Assembly: GCF_019357415.1 (NCBI RefSeq)
Contig: NZ_CP048410.1
Coordinates: 124,001-188,000 of the forward strand
Reading direction: 5' to 3'
Origin: Gramella sp. MT6
Lineage (GTDB): Bacteria > Bacteroidota > Bacteroidia > Flavobacteriales > Flavobacteriaceae
DNA length: 64,000 bases
Part shown: positions 62,702 to 64,000 of the stretch, piece after piece
Layout of the letters: every line of letters starts with the position of its first letter
Position numbering within the stretch: position 1 is the stretch's first letter
Translations under genes and position numbers: made by a program
The notes under the pieces: model-generated
The model's input: the letters and a program-made list of their open reading frames with translations, nothing else
What the model was told of the DNA's origin: nothing
The model's database searches: none

Positions 62702-63154
62702 TCACAGCTTTTTTAAAAAATGATATCCACGAATTACATATCCTAGATTCATATAAAATTTATGGGAGGCAAAATTTTCAACATAAGAATTCAATTCCAT
62801 TGTCTCACAGCCCTTTGACCTCGCATAGGAATGAATAAACTCCATGAGAGATCTTCCTATACCTTTTCCCTGATATTCATCTTCAATAAAAATATGATCG
62901 GCTTCACAGGCCCTCCCCGCGTAATGACGAGTCATGAACCAAAGTCCAAAAACTCCAATAAGTTTATTTTGATTGTAAATACCGAAGCATTCGTAATTTT
63001 GATCGAACATTTCCAGCAAGCGTTCCTTTAATAAATCCTCTGCTGGCGGCTCCTGATGTAGTTTCTTGAGGTAGGGTAAAACTTTAGCGGAATCTTCTTT
63101 TAAAATCTTGTTAAATGCCACTTCCATCATTCTGTTTTCTGCTAAAATAGTCAT
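62702..63154 (-). CDS. GNAT family N-acetyltransferase
   Basis: 150 residues. The acetyl-CoA loop is EYQGKGIGRSLMEF (motif A), preceded by ADHIFIED, and the fold ends with HKFYMNLGYVIRGYHFLKKL (motif B). Acceptor unknown. Normal length. Its 3' end lies about 30 nt before the tRNA-Gly promoter elements, and it is divergent from the clpP-like gene. Confidence 0.9.
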   Translation of the reverse strand: MTILAENRMMEVAFNKILKEDSAKVLPYLKKLHQEPPAEDLLKERLLEMFDQNYECFGIYNQNKLIGVFGLWFMTRHYAGRACEADHIFIEDEYQGKGIGRSLMEFIHSYARSKGCETMELNSYVENFASHKFYMNLGYVIRGYHFLKKL

Positions 63155-63201
63155 ATTTTTAGCTTCGACTTACAAACAGAAATTACTCTTAAACATATTT
63201 C

Positions 63202-63753
63202 ATGAAAAATAAAACCGGAAAGATCCAGGACTTAATAGATATAAAATTATTAGAAGAAAGAAAGATCTACATGTGGGGAGAAGTGAGTGACAAAACTGCC
63301 AAATATGTGATCGACAGGCTGGAATATCTTGACCTTGAAGGAGAAGGTGAAATTCAGTTATTCATTAATAGTCCCGGAGGTTATGTGACCGATGGATTTG
63401 CGATTTATGATACCATTATGAGCCTATCATCGCCAGTATCTACAATTTGTACAGGACTTGCAGCTTCTATGGGATCCATATTACTTTCAGCAGGTAATAA
63501 AGGAAGAAGATTTATACAACCACATGCTAAGGTGATGATTCATCAGCCAAGCGGTGGTGCCAGAGGCCAGGCTTCAAATATTGAGATAGCTGCTAACGAG
63601 ATCCTTAAAACCAAACATCTAAGCGCCGAGATCCTTGCAGAAAACTGTGGCCAGACTGTTGAAAAGGTTTTAAAGGATTTTAACCGCGACTACTGGATGG
63701 ATGCAAAAGAATCTATGGATTACGGTATCGTAGACGGTATCTACAAAAAATAA
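63202..63753 (+). CDS. clpP: ClpP-family serine protease
   Basis: 183 residues. Triad Ser in GLAASMGSILLSAG (about 90), His in VMIHQPSGGARGQ (about 114), Asp in NRDYWMDAKES (about 163). NSPGGYVTDGFAIYDTI is the hydrophobic/oxyanion strand. Slightly shorter than typical ClpP and lacking clpX next to it, so it may be a second ClpP paralogue. A possible partner is ClpA/C fed by ClpS. It ends 2 nt before the next GNAT gene. Confidence 0.92.
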   Translation: MKNKTGKIQDLIDIKLLEERKIYMWGEVSDKTAKYVIDRLEYLDLEGEGEIQLFINSPGGYVTDGFAIYDTIMSLSSPVSTICTGLAASMGSILLSAGNKGRRFIQPHAKVMIHQPSGGARGQASNIEIAANEILKTKHLSAEILAENCGQTVEKVLKDFNRDYWMDAKESMDYGIVDGIYKK

Positions 63754-63755
63754 GC

Positions 63756-64000
63756 ATGGAAATTAAACATAAGGAGAATAATAGCCGCGGCATGTTCTAT
63801 ATCGAAAACGAAAAGGGACTTATCGGCGAATTGACCTACCATAAAAGTGGAGATAATATTCTCACAATAGATCATACGGAAGTTAAACGTGAAATGGAAA
63901 ACCAGGGAATAGGCTCCAAACTTATTGAAAAGAGCGTGGAATATGCCAGGGAAAATAATCTAAAGATAGATCCCCTTTGCCCTTTCGCAGAAGTGAAGTT
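63756..64000 (+). CDS. Small GNAT (NATD1/YjdJ-like) acetyltransferase, cut by window edge
   Basis: About 81 residues are visible, starting MEIKHKENNSRGMFYIENEK. Features are GELTYHKSGDNILTIDHTEV, NQGIGSKLIEKSVEYAREN (acetyl-CoA loop) and PLCPFAEVK, the C-terminal signature of the small Acetyltransf_CG family (about 95 residues). Nearly complete. It is 2 nt after clpP and probably cotranscribed with it. Confidence 0.88.
   Translation, partial: MEIKHKENNSRGMFYIENEKGLIGELTYHKSGDNILTIDHTEVKREMENQGIGSKLIEKSVEYARENNLKIDPLCPFAEVK

Overview
This window is chromosomal DNA from a marine-type member of the Flavobacteriaceae (Bacteroidota), most like Gramella/Christiangramia. That genus guess rests on gene content and protein similarity recalled by eye, not on a search. 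Supporting signs are low G+C, the Bacteroidota promoter -7 box TAnnTTTG in front of many genes, little Shine-Dalgarno signal, several TTG starts, an Oar-type TonB receptor, type III glutamine synthetase, DUF1599, DUF4293, a BT_3928-like DoxX protein, and tRNAs without an encoded CCA. Almost all of it reads as core genome. I see no insertion sequence, prophage, CRISPR array or rRNA.

Layout. 1-6.6 kb: dnaJ (cut by the window edge) and grpE, a YceI lipoprotein, a TIGR01777 epimerase, mnmD, a DUF4920 lipoprotein divergent from ilvE, a Gmad2 lipoprotein and a MazG-like pyrophosphohydrolase. 6.6-11.9 kb: small membrane protein, SRPBCC/GyrI protein with crcB, then a nitrogen module of PII, Amt and an outer-membrane porin. 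11.9-20.6 kb: MFS transporter, a hydrolase-fold protein without its nucleophile, an Lrp regulator, the large cobalamin enzyme IcmF, and purU. 20.8-27.7 kb: DUF4197 lipoprotein, a signal-less BtuF-like protein with pyrF, prfA, a membrane protein, a two-gene ABC unit, and purM. 27.8-32.3 kb: divergent glutamine synthetases GSIII and GSII, then a Ca2+/Na+ antiporter. 32.4-36.8 kb: BlaI/M56 signalling pair with a recognisable operator, apt, DUF2461 and small proteins.

36.9-44.4 kb: Oar-like TonB receptor, a DinB/RidA pair, a multi-PAS histidine kinase and a response regulator. 44.4-51 kb: a more accessory-looking stretch (propeller lipoprotein, serine hydrolase, DUF1697), then a Crp-YceI-MhqO-MhqD-like electrophile or quinone defence cluster. 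51-64 kb: tRNA-Arg(ACG) with a decayed copy of its 3' end next to it, clpS, prmA, tpiA, BT_3928-like, DUF1599, divergent folP-cdaA, an ABC exporter with truA, a phosphoesterase, DUF4293, rho with an (RNDN)n disordered insert, tRNA-Gly(TCC), a GNAT, a ClpP paralogue and a partial GNAT.

Functional themes are nitrogen assimilation (PII, Amt, porin, GSII, GSIII), nucleotide and folate synthesis (purM, purU, pyrF, apt, folP), and envelope sensing (BlaI/M56, PAS kinase, TonB receptor). I did not find a convincing entirely new system. The best leads are the BlaI operator with an M56 protease fused to TonB-plug-like repeats, the duplicated tRNA-Arg 3' end beside a 38-nt perfect palindrome, the repeat-encoded Rho insert, the minimal ABC unit, and promoter boxes that move several start codons.
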